Part shown: positions 47,349 to 59,084 of the stretch, one piece after another | Layout of the letters: each line of letters opens with the position of its first letter | How positions within the stretch are numbered: position 1 is the stretch's first letter | NCBI GenBank assembly: GCA_963920765.1 | Contig: OY987246.1 | Location: 24,499,167 to 24,563,166 of the forward strand | Reading direction: 5' to 3' | DNA from: Ulota crispa | Taxonomy: Eukaryota; Streptophyta; Bryopsida; Orthotrichales; Orthotrichaceae | DNA length: 64,000 nt | Made by a program: the position numbers and the translations under genes | Notes under the pieces: generated by a model | Databases searched by the model: none | Told to the model about the DNA's origin: nothing | What the model saw: the letters and a program-made list of their open reading frames with translations, nothing else

Positions 47349-48207
47349 TTTCCCACTAAACATTCCATATCACATGTCAGAGTTGCATGGTGTCATAAAT
47401 TGTAATAAGTAATTGATATGTAACCCGGCTTAAAAAGAACTTTGTGAGTGTGAATAGTATGCACTATGTAGGCAACTCCACCACCTTCTCTTTGATGAAG
47501 TGCTACAGTTATAGAAGAGTGGTTGGATTACATATAGAAATGTGAATGCAAAATACTCATGACAAAAAAAGTGACGCAAAGTGGCACTGTTGCGAGCACT
47601 GTTGTCATTTTGGACAAATTTTTGTCAAATTTTTATCATTCAAATCCATGTTTCCTTGTAGTAAGAAATTCATGGTATAATTTTTGATCTTGTGTAATTT
47701 AATAAAAATTTGAGAAGATTTTTTTATAAATTTGTTAAGAAAAGGGAGGAAAATTTGCTTATGCCATCAAGGGTTTGATAAACAAAAAAAATCAGCATTA
47801 CAACATTATATTGAAATTTTGGAACGCAACAAATTATCTTGAGCTAAACATGAAGTTAAAACATTTATAAGAAATGTTGTAGCTATTGCTAATTGTAATT
47901 GTAATGAAGCAGGGTAATGACATTATTTAGGATTGCTTGTTTTGTAGAAAAGGAAACAATACATTTTTATAAGTTTGAAAGTTTATGTGAAGTCTTTGTT
48001 TGCAAAACATTTATAACTAAAACAACGCTACCATGATGAAAAAACTTGCGCTGAAATGGTTTTTGGTAAATTTTCATTCATTCAAAGAAATCTTTGGATT
48101 GAGTTGAGGATTTAAAAAAAATTAATTTAATGATTGATGAATTTATGAACATTTTATTAAAAGATATATTAAGTTACAAATATCTCCCGTAGTCACAATA
48201 CAGCCAG

Positions 48208-48606
48208 GGTGAACTGACCCCCTCACTGCCCCTCCCTTGGATGAATGGATAAATCAGGGTGGGAGCTTAGTCAACTATTTTATGATTTTGTGGGGCCAAG
48301 GTGAAAATGTAGAGCTTTTTCACACTTCAACCTTTTTTTGAGAGTTTAGAAGTTTTCTATTAGAAGAGTGAATTTGGAAATTCTAAATTCACATTTGGAT
48401 TCAAAGACCCTCATTTAGCCTCAAATTGTGGAGGGCTATACAATTGAACAATGCCAAAATAGGGAGAAAATTATTACTTTTATCCTTGCTTGTAAAATTG
48501 CAGAACTTTTTCACATTGGCTCTAAATCATGGAAGTGTGGCAGATAGCAGATAGAGCCTCAAGGCCCATTCATTCAGATGGGGGGCAATGAGGGGGTCAA
48601 TTCACC
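48208..48606. mobile_element. hAT-like MITE, diverged copy D
   Basis: Ends GGTGAACTGACCCCCTCA and the complement of GGTGAATTGACCCCCTCA. The interior resembles copies A-C (AATTCTAAATTCACATTTGG, CAAAGACC, ACAATTGAACAA). No 8-bp duplication is visible, so the copy is older or its ends are replaced. Confidence 0.65.
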
Positions 48607-49019
48607 TAAAGGTCAAAGAGAAGTAGGGTAGGTAGCTCAAAAAGCAACACTTTAAGGGTTGACCTTTTTATGGGCTTTTTGAGACAAGAAGAGTTTTGTC
48701 TAATTTTGAAACAAAAAGAAATGGATGCCAAATGTAACACAATGTTTTTGTTTTTTTTGAAGTATTGTTGAATTGTTGATGGATTTTCAAAGTTTTCTAT
48801 TAGAGACACCTATTTGTGATTTTAGGTCTTCCATAAACAATACCCTTGCAACTTTTGATGAGATGAGGTGAAATCAAGAAGTATGATTGGCTCTTGCAAG
48901 AGAATACACTTTTCCTTCTAAGACTAAAGGGAGTCCATTCAAGGACCACCTCATATTCATTCTTGAGCTACCTATGAGACACTTTCCAAGAGAGGGGTCG
49001 CACTTTGAGCTGCCTATCT

Positions 49020-49351
49020 TAAGGTAAGACGCTCTAATTTGGAGTAGGCTCTAAAATGGAGCACCTCTTCAAATGTACTCTTTTTATACATGTTGTTTTT
49101 CATAACCCTTCAACAATGTACAGATCATGTACATTTGAGGAGGTGCTCCATTTTAGAGCCCTATGGCCTTTCCACTTCAAATATTCATAACTAATTCCAC
49201 AAAGTTCCAAAAAATATGAAACAACTTGAATTAGATGTCAATTCTTCTTGTCTTTTAAGAAGATGAGAAATGAAAATCATTTCAAGAAGTTTCACCTACC
49301 CAAAATTCAGTTTCAGCCCTTACATGCTCCATTTATGAGCCTCCTACCTTA
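49020..49351. mobile_element. MITE with TAAGGTAG ends, copy 2
   Basis: TAAGGTAAGACGCTC at the left and the complement of TAAGGTAGGAGGCTC at the right. An internal hairpin pairs CTCTAAAATGGAGCACCTC with GAGGTGCTCCATTTTAGAG (about 49049-49163). Matches the copy at 38456-38786. It lies just upstream of the EXO84 promoter region. Confidence 0.7.
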
Positions 49352-49399
49352 CTACCCAATACAGTATATGGAATTATTCGCGTCCGGAAGTCAATTGGG

Positions 49400-49999
49400 A
49401 TATTTCAATGGACCTGAGCACCCGGGCACCCGGCTCCGATGCGCATGACCCTCACCCATCCTACCCGGCCCGCCCGGCTCCGCCTCTCCCAGCCGCGGCT
49501 TGCCGCCGATTACCGCAGCCCCGCGGCTCCCCTGCTCGCCGAGAATCCCGATGGAAAGGACAGTCAACATTCAACACCTCTATGGCTCCATCTCTGCTCA
49601 GTCCCTGCCGGACACCCGCCGTCTCGCTCTCCTCGCTCAGCTAACTGTCCGCTTCCGATCTCAGTCAAAACCTCGACGTCCTGCACGTGCTCGATGTTCT
49701 CGATTCTCACTCTCCCGTTCAGAGATTGCGTTTCTAGAGACCGATTGTGAGGTGTGGCGCATTCTTATTGCATCCACGTACTGTCTGAGTACGTGGTTTG
49801 AGGTGCAGCTTGGGATGCGGAGTCGCGAGGGGAGATGGAGCTTTCGTGGCTACCGACGGTACGGGTGGAGAGTTTGGTAGCGTTTTGCAGAGGATTTACT
49901 CGAAAAGGTCGGATTGCCTCTGTGACTTGAGACTTACGCAGTGTCAACTCAAGAGTCGGCGTTAGCTTGAGAGGTGTGGATTTTTGGACAATTGTTTCA
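49400..49999 (+). promoter_or_regulatory. GC-rich promoter/5' leader region of EXO84
   Basis: An abrupt change from AT-rich to GC- and CpG-rich sequence at about 49410 lasts to about 49700 and fades toward the start codon. Open frames are found in several + frames (for example 49500-49880) because of the composition, but none continues in frame into the gene. Probably the core promoter, transcription start and 5' untranslated region. No TATA box was chosen. Confidence 0.5.
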
Positions 50000-52900
50000 A
50001 TGGCCCAGGCAATGAGAGGTTCGTCTGAGAGAGCGCGGCCCGGAGCGGTTCTGGGGAGAGCACCACCTGTCAAGTCGTCTTCCAATGGCTACCGCGACGA
50101 GCGGGAGGTGCCGCTTGCGAGGAAGGATTCAAAGGATGCTTATAAAGGCCAATCCTCGAGTGAGAAGGTGTGTTAGGGTTTTCATTTGCAATTGTCCAAT
50201 CTGCTTGATGTACAATAAGCTTATGTTGCGAGAGAATGGCTCTTTGTTTTATAAAATTCACTCTTTTAAGTTTCACCTGAAAGTGAGTTTAGTTGTTGTA
50301 ATCAGAATGAAAAAAATAATTTATACGGTCTTGCTAGCAAACATGAGACGATTGCAATGATTGCATTTTTTGGATACCATTTGCAAAAGTTATCCAGGTT
50401 CAAAGTTTTATTGGATGTTGACCTAAAACTGACACTTTAATAGATGTTTAGGTGGTTTACATTCTCCTAGTCAATATTTACCTAGTGCTTAACGTTTTAG
50501 CGTGGAGCTTTTCGGTGATTGTGGTTATCTATTACCTTTGAAGAAATTTTGAGGCTTAAATGCATTGTCGGTGGGAATTTGTGATGGCATTAATCATTAA
50601 GGTAGAGAACGCATTCCCTTGACTTGAGTGGTTTCTCTTGTTAGAACGGATTTTTTTTCAATGTAGGTCTTGATCCCATCTATGAGATAATTCAGCTGCA
50701 CTTAAGCACTTATTATATGGATAAATAACGAAAATTCGAAGTTGTGCTTGTAAGGTGATTAAAACTATGGATAAATTTTTGGCTTTTAAAGAGCTCTGTA
50801 TTGTCATATTTATTAGATTCTAAATATGTATGTATTGGTAATTATTTTCTCCACCTATGTACCACTTATGGAAAGGGTCTCACAAGAAAGAAAGGTTCCT
50901 ACCTTACTGCAATATCTCGCTATTTGTGAGAGTCCAATATTCTTGGATTTTGTTTTCTGACAGGGCATTCGAACTATATGTGAGGAGCTCATGGAACTGC
51001 AGCAAATGTCCGAAGATAATATGCGAAAAAGTGCCTATGATAATTACACCGTGTTTATCAGGTTTTGCACAGTTACTTGTAACTAAGAATGTATCGTTCT
51101 TTTGACTTGGACTCTATCCAGTTGTTGAAGTACAACTGCTGTATGTTATTGACACTTGGGCAATTGTAGTGCTGGATCGACGTATTATGGTTGTCATAAT
51201 GCATCACGAGCCACTAGTCTCTTTCGTGCGCCATAACATTCTTGAGGAGTCACATGATTGTGGGCGAGTTTTTTAGTATTTTAGTGCTCCATGTTCATTT
51301 GGTGCGACAATCAAAAGGGGAAAAGATCTATATTTCTCTAGAGTGTTTATTGTGAAGTTACTTAAACATGTTTACAGCTTCCTCTTGTTGATCTGATATC
51401 ATTTTTCATTGTTTGCGAATGCAAACAATTGACGGAGGTTTTCTATTTGATTCTGCAGGACATCACAAGAAATAGTAGACTTAGAGGGGGAGATCACAGC
51501 CATGAACGAGATGCTTCAAGCCCAAGCAGCTCTGGTGCGCACTTTAGCTGAAAGTGGAGCTTCAATACCATTAAGCTTATCAGGGGAAACTCTTGCGAGG
51601 GACCATTATAAGGATGATGTCGAACCCGCTGACGTGATGAAGCGAATAGAGCTTCTTCCTGAGACACTGGACGTTCTCGTGGCCGAAAGAAAGGTAGATG
51701 ATGCACTTGCTTTGCTTGCTGAAGGTGAGGCTCTAGTGGCGCGCGGAAATGGGGGAGTTGAAGGCTTGAGTGAAGACATGATTAGGCAGTTGGAAGAGAA
51801 GTTGGCAGAAAGGAAATCAGGGTTAGTTGCTTATTTAGCCGAAGCAGTGCAACAACGTACTGTTAGAGGACTGGAGCTCAGGTCTGCAATTTCGGCTTTA
51901 AGTAGACTGGGCGACGGTGCTCGCGCGCATTCACTCTTGTTGCAATCCCATGCAGAGAGGTTGAAACACAGTATGAATTCACTGCAGCAGAGCGGAACCT
52001 CATCCGGAATCACCTATACAACTGCTATATCACAGTTGGTCTTTTCTGCCATCGCTCAGGTGAAGATTTTCAGTACAAACCATTGAACTCTATCTTTTCG
52101 CAGAAACCATATCATCCGTCGTTAACTTGAGCTAGTTTTGTAGTCAATTCTGGCGCTTCTGTGATTGCAAGGTACAGGATGTTATCAAACATTTTTTAAT
52201 TTGTACGCGTGTGATTTCTGGGTGCTCCATAGAGCTCTGGAGAGATTTTTGAGTGCAAGAACCAAACCTGTTGGAGATCAAATTCTTTATAACTACGTAT
52301 GAATATCTTCTGCAATTTCAAGGTTGGAGTGTAATCGACAATAGAAAACCCCGTTCATTCAAGATCCGTGGCCTAGACATTTAGCCAATTCATGTGTACG
52401 CCACTTGCTAGTAAGTGCAACCTAGTGTATGAAGAGATGGGATGCTGTTGGTATCTGATTCAGATCCCTAACGGTCTCTACATTGTGTTTGCAGGCATCT
52501 AGAGATTCAGTGGCAGTGTTTGGTGAAGTTCCAAGTTATGCTTCAGAGATTGTTCTCTGGGCAGGCGAGGTGACTGAAATGTGTGCTTCTTTTATCAAGA
52601 GAAATGTACTGATGTCATCTGCCTCAGATGGAGGTCTGCGAGCTGCCGTTGAATGTGTTCAAATTGCGCTTGGACATTGTGCGTTGTTAGAAGAGCGGGG
52701 TTTGATGCTCTGCTCCAGACTTTCGAATCTCTTGCGACCCAGTGTCGAACAGGCCATGAAGGCAGATTTAACCAGTATCGTGGAAAGTGTGAGCCCAGTA
52801 GTTGCAGTTGACAACTGGACCTTGGATATCTCTCGTCAAGGGGGTCCCCGCGGAGCTGTCCCAAATCTAAGACTTACCACCAGTGGCCACTACTTCCTCT

Positions 52901-54766
52901 TGCTAGTGCAGGTGAGTGTCTTCATTTTCGTGCTGCTACAGTATTGTTTAGGAGCTTACTTGTATGCATTTCTGTCCAATAGTTTATTGAAAAACTTCTA
53001 TACTTATGGTTGGTACTTATGATGGTCCTATTCAGCTTCTATAATAGTGTCTCTGAGAGTTGTGATGATATTTTGTTGGTAATTTTGCTCATTATCAGGA
53101 CTTCTTGGAAGACTTGCCACCTCTCGTCAGCATTCAGTTAGGGGGAGCTGCACTAGAGGGCGTGGCTGAAAGTTTTGAGGAATATATGTTTATGCTTATT
53201 AAGGCGCTACCTGGTCAAGAGGTCGAGGAGGAAGGCAAAAGGAAGGTCAGTTTTTAGAGGTTTTTCTTTTTGAGTGTATATACGGTAGTCACTAAGAACC
53301 AATTTGCAACTTCAATTAAAAAATCTTGCGCTTGTGTAGCAAATGATCAAATGGGCTTTCTTAATGCTATTTCGCTGCTCTGATTCTATCACTGCAAACC
53401 GGTACTTTACTTTAGTCACCTCCAACATTTATGCAACTGGCTTTTACTTCTCTAGGTTCAAATGGCAGCTAGCGAGGACCAGCAGCTGTCCCTCCTCGGT
53501 AATGCTGCAGCTCTTGCTGATGAGCTTGTGGCAGCCGCCGCTTCCAAAATTTTGCCTGGTGGCTTGCAATCAGGAGATTCAAAGCCTCCACGCTCCTCAA
53601 CTTTGACAGCCCGTTCTCCTGAACTCAAGGATCTGCGGCGGCAGCTTCAGATGCATGTGGAAAAACTAAAATTCCATCTTTGCAATGGGATAATCATAAG
53701 CCTATGCTACGATGAGTATGGAAGCAAGCTAAACGCAACAACCTATTTCCAGATTGATTCCGAGATGCTCACATGGACGGTGAATCCTCAGCCTACGACC
53801 CTTTTCCAGGTATGTTTCTTTCCTTTGTTTTGAAATAGTTTGATGCACCTCTCTCTAGTAGAAAACTCAAACCCTTAGAATACTGATACATGTTTTAAAT
53901 GGCATGGTTTACATTAGTAGTTTTTTAAAATGGCGTTACTTACGATTGGCAGGTTTATTGCGGCTAGGTTTTTTCCGAGTATCTCCGTAAAAGGAGAAAG
54001 CTGGTTCTATTAGTTTCTCTGACGTATTGTTTACGTCCCTGATGTTCACCCTTGCTGACGTGTGATGTGGTGTGGCAGTCTGTATTTCAAAAGTTAGTAT
54101 CTATTCATCAGGTAGCTGGGCATGTGCTAGCAGGGAGGGAAAGGGTTACCCAGCTTTTCCTTATACGTCTCACTGAGACGTTTGTCAGAGATTTAAGCAC
54201 AAACCCGGAGCTCTGGGGATTGATTGAAGAGGATTCAGGTAGCTTGGGTCCTCTTGGCTTGCAGCAGTACATATTCGACCTTCAGTTTCTCACCCTGGTT
54301 GCGAAGAACATGGGGTTTTTATCGAGGACTGTGATCCAAGCCATCTCTCAGGAAGAAGAGCGAATGAAGGAAGCATACGTGATCGGTGGAGCGGATCTTG
54401 ACAGGTCTTTGTTGTCACTAAAACCCAAACAACATCTCCTCCGTATCTGAAATCAGGCTTTTTTTTTAACTTCAGTTTCTACAATCTTGAAATACTAGCT
54501 CATATATTCTCAACATATATTGACCTTTCAGTGCCCAAGCGAAAAACAGAAAGTCCTCTGTTGGAAGCTTTATAGTAACTTTCAAAATATTGTGCTAATT
54601 CCAATCATGTGATTTTTAATGCAGGGATCTGCCGGATCCAGAATGGTTACAGGCTACGCTTCGCGAGACTTTTACCACAATGATGGACGAGTGGTTTGGA
54701 ATCAGCGGATTCGCCCCTCGTGATTTCAGTGATGTCCAGTCGGTGTCATCAATGCGTTCCGAGTAA
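50000..54766 (+). CDS. EXO84: Exocyst complex component EXO84 (EXO84B-like)
   Basis: Eight exons: 50000-50167, 50964-51061, 51459-52059, 52495-52911, 53099-53245, 53456-53809, 54079-54404, 54625-54766. They total 2,253 bases, 750 residues, against about 770 in known plant EXO84B. All introns start GT and end AG, and phases agree. Residues 57-110 hold the conserved N-terminal block (MRKSAYDNYTVFIR, TSQEIVDLEGE) that starts the coiled-coil bundle of exocyst subunits. ETLDVLVAERKVDDALALL (about 157-175), LSRLGDGARAHSLLLQ (about 235-250) and AAVECVQIALGHCALLEERG (about 330-350) are hallmark plant EXO84 segments, followed by the helical-rod C-terminal domain ending DVQSVSSMRSE, like the Ser-rich end of its relatives. 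EXO84 is part of the octameric complex that tethers secretory vesicles to the plasma membrane. The first in-frame ATG was used. No stop or frameshift was seen. Confidence 0.93.
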
Positions 54767-55505
54767 GATTTGGGATGTGGTGAACCTGCAGGCTAAAATT
54801 TATACTTGTAAATCTAACCAGCTCTCATGGATTTTGAGGACGAGACTCTTAGCAGGCCGATAGTAAAACACCTACTCCACCCCGAAAATGAATTAGGTTT
54901 TTTCAAAGTTACAGGCAGGGGTCAGGTGACAGATTTGATGTTAGTTACACCTGAAGCCATTTTTGGCTGTCCAAATGAGGGCATGCATTTCGCAACCGCT
55001 CGTGGGGTGTGTGTATTGAAGAGGTGGTGGTTGGATTGAAGGCTACAGTCCCCAAGGAGTGATGTACAAAAGGGATTCTACGGTAAATCGACAACGCTGT
55101 GCTATTGTTTTGAGCATCATCAGTTTCTGCAACGTAGAATGCTGAAGTGACTCATTCATTGGTAATACTAGATATTTCTAAGTGTCTTTCTACAATTTTT
55201 TTTAACACTTTTCTTCTGCTATTTTTTCATCTATAACAGGTGTCCATGTCCAGTTGGTGCGCATTTGTTTAGAGGACTTGGTGGAGGTATAGCAAGCTTG
55301 AACTTAAGTTGCAGGTTCTTGAATTATTCAAAGCTTATCTTGTTTCTTCTAGTGTCTGCACAGTTTGAGTATTTGCAGCTGAAACATTTCCTACCGCGTT
55401 TGAAATTTGAAAATTGAAAATATGGGCCTCTGCTACTGACAATGCGAACTCTTATTGTCCTCAACTGTAGAGGCGTTCTTGCCAAGGGTTTTGCAGTCGA
55501 GGAAT
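54767..55505 (+). other. 3' flank of EXO84
   Basis: Probably contains the 3' untranslated region. An open frame at 54827-55039 (MDFEDETLSRPIVKHLL...) has no known domain and lies in what is likely the untranslated end. No polyadenylation site was fixed. Confidence 0.4.
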
Positions 55506-56171
55506 AAGGTAGGAGGCTCGTGAATGGACCATCTAAGCGAAAGTGCGCTTCTGTGGAAAATCGGGGCAATTTGGTAAAATAGAAATATTTTTGGTAGAAA
55601 GCCAAAGAAGAGACAGTTTTGTGGCCATTTTATTTGAAATTTTCTGAGTTAGTATGAATTAACTACAATTTATCAAAGCAAAAGGTGCATAGGTAGCTAT
55701 TCTTGGTCATAGGTGGTAGCATTCATGATGCAAAGGCGGCTTGTAAATGGAGCACATGAATCCTAAAAGCAACCACTACAAAGCCAAGAATGCTCCAATG
55801 AGGCTCTTAAAGCGTACAAGCACCCATTCCATATTCTAATACTCAAATCATGATTGAGAACATGTTTTCATTTATTTTGGTATGACATGTCTCTATATTT
55901 TACTGAAAGACAAAATTTGAACACAATTATGACCAATAAGCACACTCAACAGTGGCTCATGTCACTCTCTTAACCATTGAATGATTGGATGTATGTGAAA
56001 TACACACAAATTGACCATCTATTGGTTGTGTGGTCGTTAAAGGGTTAAGTTCCTAAACTAGTGCATACACAAGTACAATTTTTGAACATAAAAAATGTGA
56101 TCCATTTAAAAACCTTTGTGCATTGTTTTGTGACCTTTGCATGGTCGGTTCAAAATGCTTGCTTTAACTCT
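55506..56171. other. Unassigned stretch starting with a TAAGGTAG-type end
   Basis: TAAGGTAGGAGGCTCGTGAA at 55506 resembles the ends of the MITEs at 38456 and 49020. A reverse-oriented relative, CAAGCCTCCTACCGTAA, lies at about 57776. The two could bound one 2.3-kb element holding nested TTAA elements, but the interior could not be aligned. GTGGTCGTTAAAGGGTTAAG near 56030 resembles the junction at 44115-44178. Confidence 0.35.
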
Positions 56172-56922
56172 TTAACCCTTGAGTGTCTCAATGCCTCATA
56201 TATTGCCTCACATGATTTCAAAGCCTTGTTTGAGGTAGTGGATCTAACTTTTGATCTTGCTATAATTTACAATTATGAAGGCATTTAAGTTATCCATGTC
56301 AATGGAGTAATGGTGAGGAAAGCCAAATGTTGTACAAGTGTTGTAAGAGAATTGATTGGGTGAAATACCGTACAGGTCATGGTGGCAAGCAATGTTTTCC
56401 AGGTTGCAAATGGTCAATATATCCCTTGCAAGCTTCCTTGTGTTTGCTTTGTGGTAGCAAGAAATTTGTTGGCAAGGGTTCAAGCATGTTCTAGACCCTT
56501 ATTATGGCAATCGTCACCAATTGTGCCGGTCATTATTTTCCATGCAATAGCAATTTGAAGCCCTAAAACAGAAGCGCAATCTTCAATAATTTACGAGTAT
56601 GTGCATTTGCACCTAATCTTGTTGCTCACAAAATTTAAGATGAATTAGGGGCTTATAGAATTTTGTAAAAATCATCAAATAGCAACTACCTACCAAAAAA
56701 TGAGATTTTGTCATCACATGTCGTTTGATTGAATGTTATAACCTCCCATCTCCCATGATTAGTTGTTTCCAAATTTTGCAAGCCATATTCTAAGTAGGCG
56801 TTCTACTATTTTCAATGGTCACTTTTTGTGGATCATCCATTGATTGAGGTACGATGCATAAAAGTTGTCGGTCTCCAAAAACCTTGATTTTGGTGAAAAT
56901 GGCTTGGGCGCTCAAGGGTTAA
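56172..56922. mobile_element. TTAA-bounded piggyBac-like MITE (751 bp)
   Basis: Left TTAACCCTTGAGTGTC, right the complement of TTAACCCTTGAGCGCCC, TTAA on both sides. It is the same subfamily as 43024-44118 in reverse. Non-coding. Confidence 0.8.
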
Positions 56923-57770
56923 GGCCCGTGCATCCAAAAAGGGGATGTGCCTTGGTCAACATTGATTGTAACTTTCAAAATATCAAATTTTGGTACATGG
57001 TTTAAACAAAAGAAAATGAAGCTTGACAAGTTTTCTTTCTATCCTTTTTTTTTTTTTTTGAAAAATGTCAAAAAGTGAAAAGTTATTGCCATTGAAAGCT
57101 CCAAGTGTTAGAATCCAAATAACACAATATGGTGTGTTTTTCATTCATATTTTCTACACTTTAAATGCATTTTAAATTTAAACTACAAAACTATGTTTTT
57201 CATTCTACCATTTATTTATGGTAGAAGTTGCAAATTTTTTAGTATTTATTCTAATTGATATGATTTTATTTCCACATCTAGCTTTAAAAAATAACAATAA
57301 CTCAAAATTTCCATCAATTATATCAATTTTTTTAATATAAATAGAAAACAATGTGTCTTCCAGCAAAACATATCAAATTTTATACATTAATTAAATAAAA
57401 GGATAAACTTGGCTTGATAGTCAAATTTGACTTTAAATTCTTTCTTCTGGCTATTTCTGGTGTAAAAAACAGTATGACCAATTGAAATATTTTCACACTA
57501 TTCTTTAATGTTGCATGTACCACTTGAAAAAAATCAAATAGTTTGGATTTTTTTTGCTATTTTAACTTATTTATGTTCTTTTTTGAAAAAAGAAATATAA
57601 CAATTACAGTTTTTCATGAAACAAATTGAAATTTCTTGGAGTGATATATCATTCATAGTATCAAGCAATAAAAATATATAATTGATGCTTGAACACACTC
57701 AAGAAGACAAAATTTAGCTTAGAAGTGAAGTTTGACCATTTCAAAATGGATCAAGTCTTTTAGGGGTTAA
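56919..57770. mobile_element. Possible TTAA-bounded element sharing a TTAA with its neighbour
   Basis: The right end is the complement of TTAACCCCTAAAAGACTTG, matching the right end of the full-size piggyBac element (TTAACCCCTAAAAGACC). The left end TTAAGGCCCGTGCATCC does not match well, so it may be truncated by the neighbouring insertion, with which it shares the TTAA at 56919-56922. Interior is AT-rich and non-coding. Confidence 0.5.
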
Positions 57771-57792
57771 ATTCAAGCCTCCTACCGTAAAG

Positions 57793-58313
57793 GATGTTGC
57801 CTACCAAAAGTGTTGGCAGTGTTCATACAAGGATCACTTAGTAGTTAGTACTTGAAAAAATGACTTGATGAGAAATGCAAAAAATTCCCCAAAAACCCTA
57901 AGTGATCAATAGTATGTTTGTGACTAGGCTTAAAAGTGACAGGTCCAATGAGATTCATGTGCAACCCAAGTACCCCATCTATATACAACAAATCAAGATT
58001 TCTTTTTCTGGCAATTTGGGACAAAATTGCACCATTTTTTTTGGTTGGCACCAAGCGTATAGAAAAAAAACACAATTACTTGGATGAAATTGGCAAAAAA
58101 GCTTGGAACTTTAAAAAAACTCGGATAAAATTGCCAAATTGTGGATGAAAACCAAATTATAGACATGTAATATGTGCTAATGTGATATTTTCTATCCAAT
58201 ATGTGGATGAATGTTGAAATATGGAGCACCACTATAATACTTTAAATTGCCACTTTGGCACTTCATAAAAAATGAAAAAAAAAACAGTGCAATACATGGG
58301 AGCATATATAATA
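57793..58313. other. Unassigned AT-rich stretch
   Basis: Nothing supported beyond short open frames without motifs. Confidence 0.45.
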
Positions 58314-58609
58314 CACTACAAGGGAAACTGTCCAAAATGACAAAAATGTGTTCAAATCAACATGGCAAAATCTACAAAAATTATCCAATTTGACAGTCTT
58401 TTTGTCATTTTGGACACATTTAGTCAATTTGGACATGTCAACTAGGACACAATTTATCACACTACAAGCAAAATTGTCCAAAATGACAAAAATATGTCCA
58501 AATCAACATGGCTAAATCTACAAAAATTGTCCAATTTAACAATCTTTTTGTCATTTTGGACACATTTAGTAAACTTAGACGTGTCAATTTGGACACATTT
58601 TCTTGTTGT
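58314..58609. mobile_element. CACTA-like MITE, two units in tandem
   Basis: CACTACAAGGGAAACTGTCC at 58314 and CACTACAAGCAAAATTGTCC at 58460 start two similar units of about 147 bases. Each has a hairpin: GTCCAAAATGACAAAAA opposite TTTTTGTCATTTTGGAC. The right end TTTTCTTGTTG at about 58600 is a decayed complement of CACTACAAGAAAA. CACTACAAGAAA is the usual end of plant CACTA elements. No duplication was fixed. Confidence 0.6.
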
Positions 58610-58875
58610 TAACACATACTTCATTGATTCTTGTTTGAGAATCCATTCATTGTGGAAAACTTTGACATATTTTGAGGCTTTATTTTAAAATTTAGCCTTC
58701 ATTTGAGGGCTCAAGAGGGAATCTCAAGAGTCCCAAATTTGTGTTGTAAAGATAGAGTAGAATAAGTTTTCACCAATTAAACATAACAAAATTCACAATA
58801 AGGTTCAATGTAAATAAAAAAGCATATAGATTGTTGATGGGTTATTATACACAATCTGTAAGATACATCAGGTCA

Positions 58876-58886
58876 TTCATATATAC

Positions 58887-58945
<59 letters not shown>
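58876..58945. repeat. (AT)n microsatellite
   Basis: Long run of AT dinucleotides with a few ATAC interruptions at the start. A shorter (TA)n run lies at about 59252-59279. Confidence 0.95.
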
Positions 58946-58949
<4 letters not shown>

Positions 58950-59084
58950 ATCATGCGGTGGTCACACTCGACGGTTCAATAGGTAAAGAGGGCAATTCCA
59001 CAAAGTTCATCTTTAGTTCCACTTCAAAATAGAATAGAGTTCAAGTTTAACTAAGGTTATAAATGGAATAAAATAAACTTTTAG

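Larger units (their letters stand above)
45105..48207. other. Intergenic stretch with hairpins, no gene seen
   Basis: Mostly AT-rich. It contains an inverted repeat at 45668-45920, a CACTA-like hairpin at 47196-47348 and a CACTA-like end (TTTCCTTGTAGTAAG) near 47650. Open frames are short and without motifs. No target duplications other than those listed were found. Confidence 0.5.

Noticed and set aside
50000..54766. First thought of as the Golgi tethering subunit COG4
   Set aside because: The conserved segments (LSRLGDGARAHSLLLQ, AAVECVQIALGHCALLEERG, TSQEIVDLEGE) are those of plant EXO84, and COG4 motifs are absent.
7060..57770. Repeated TTTAGGGG motifs that look like plant telomere repeats (TTTAGGG)
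   Set aside because: Each occurs once, always followed by TTAA, and pairs with an inverted CCCCTAAA at the other end of an element. They are transposon ends, not telomere arrays.
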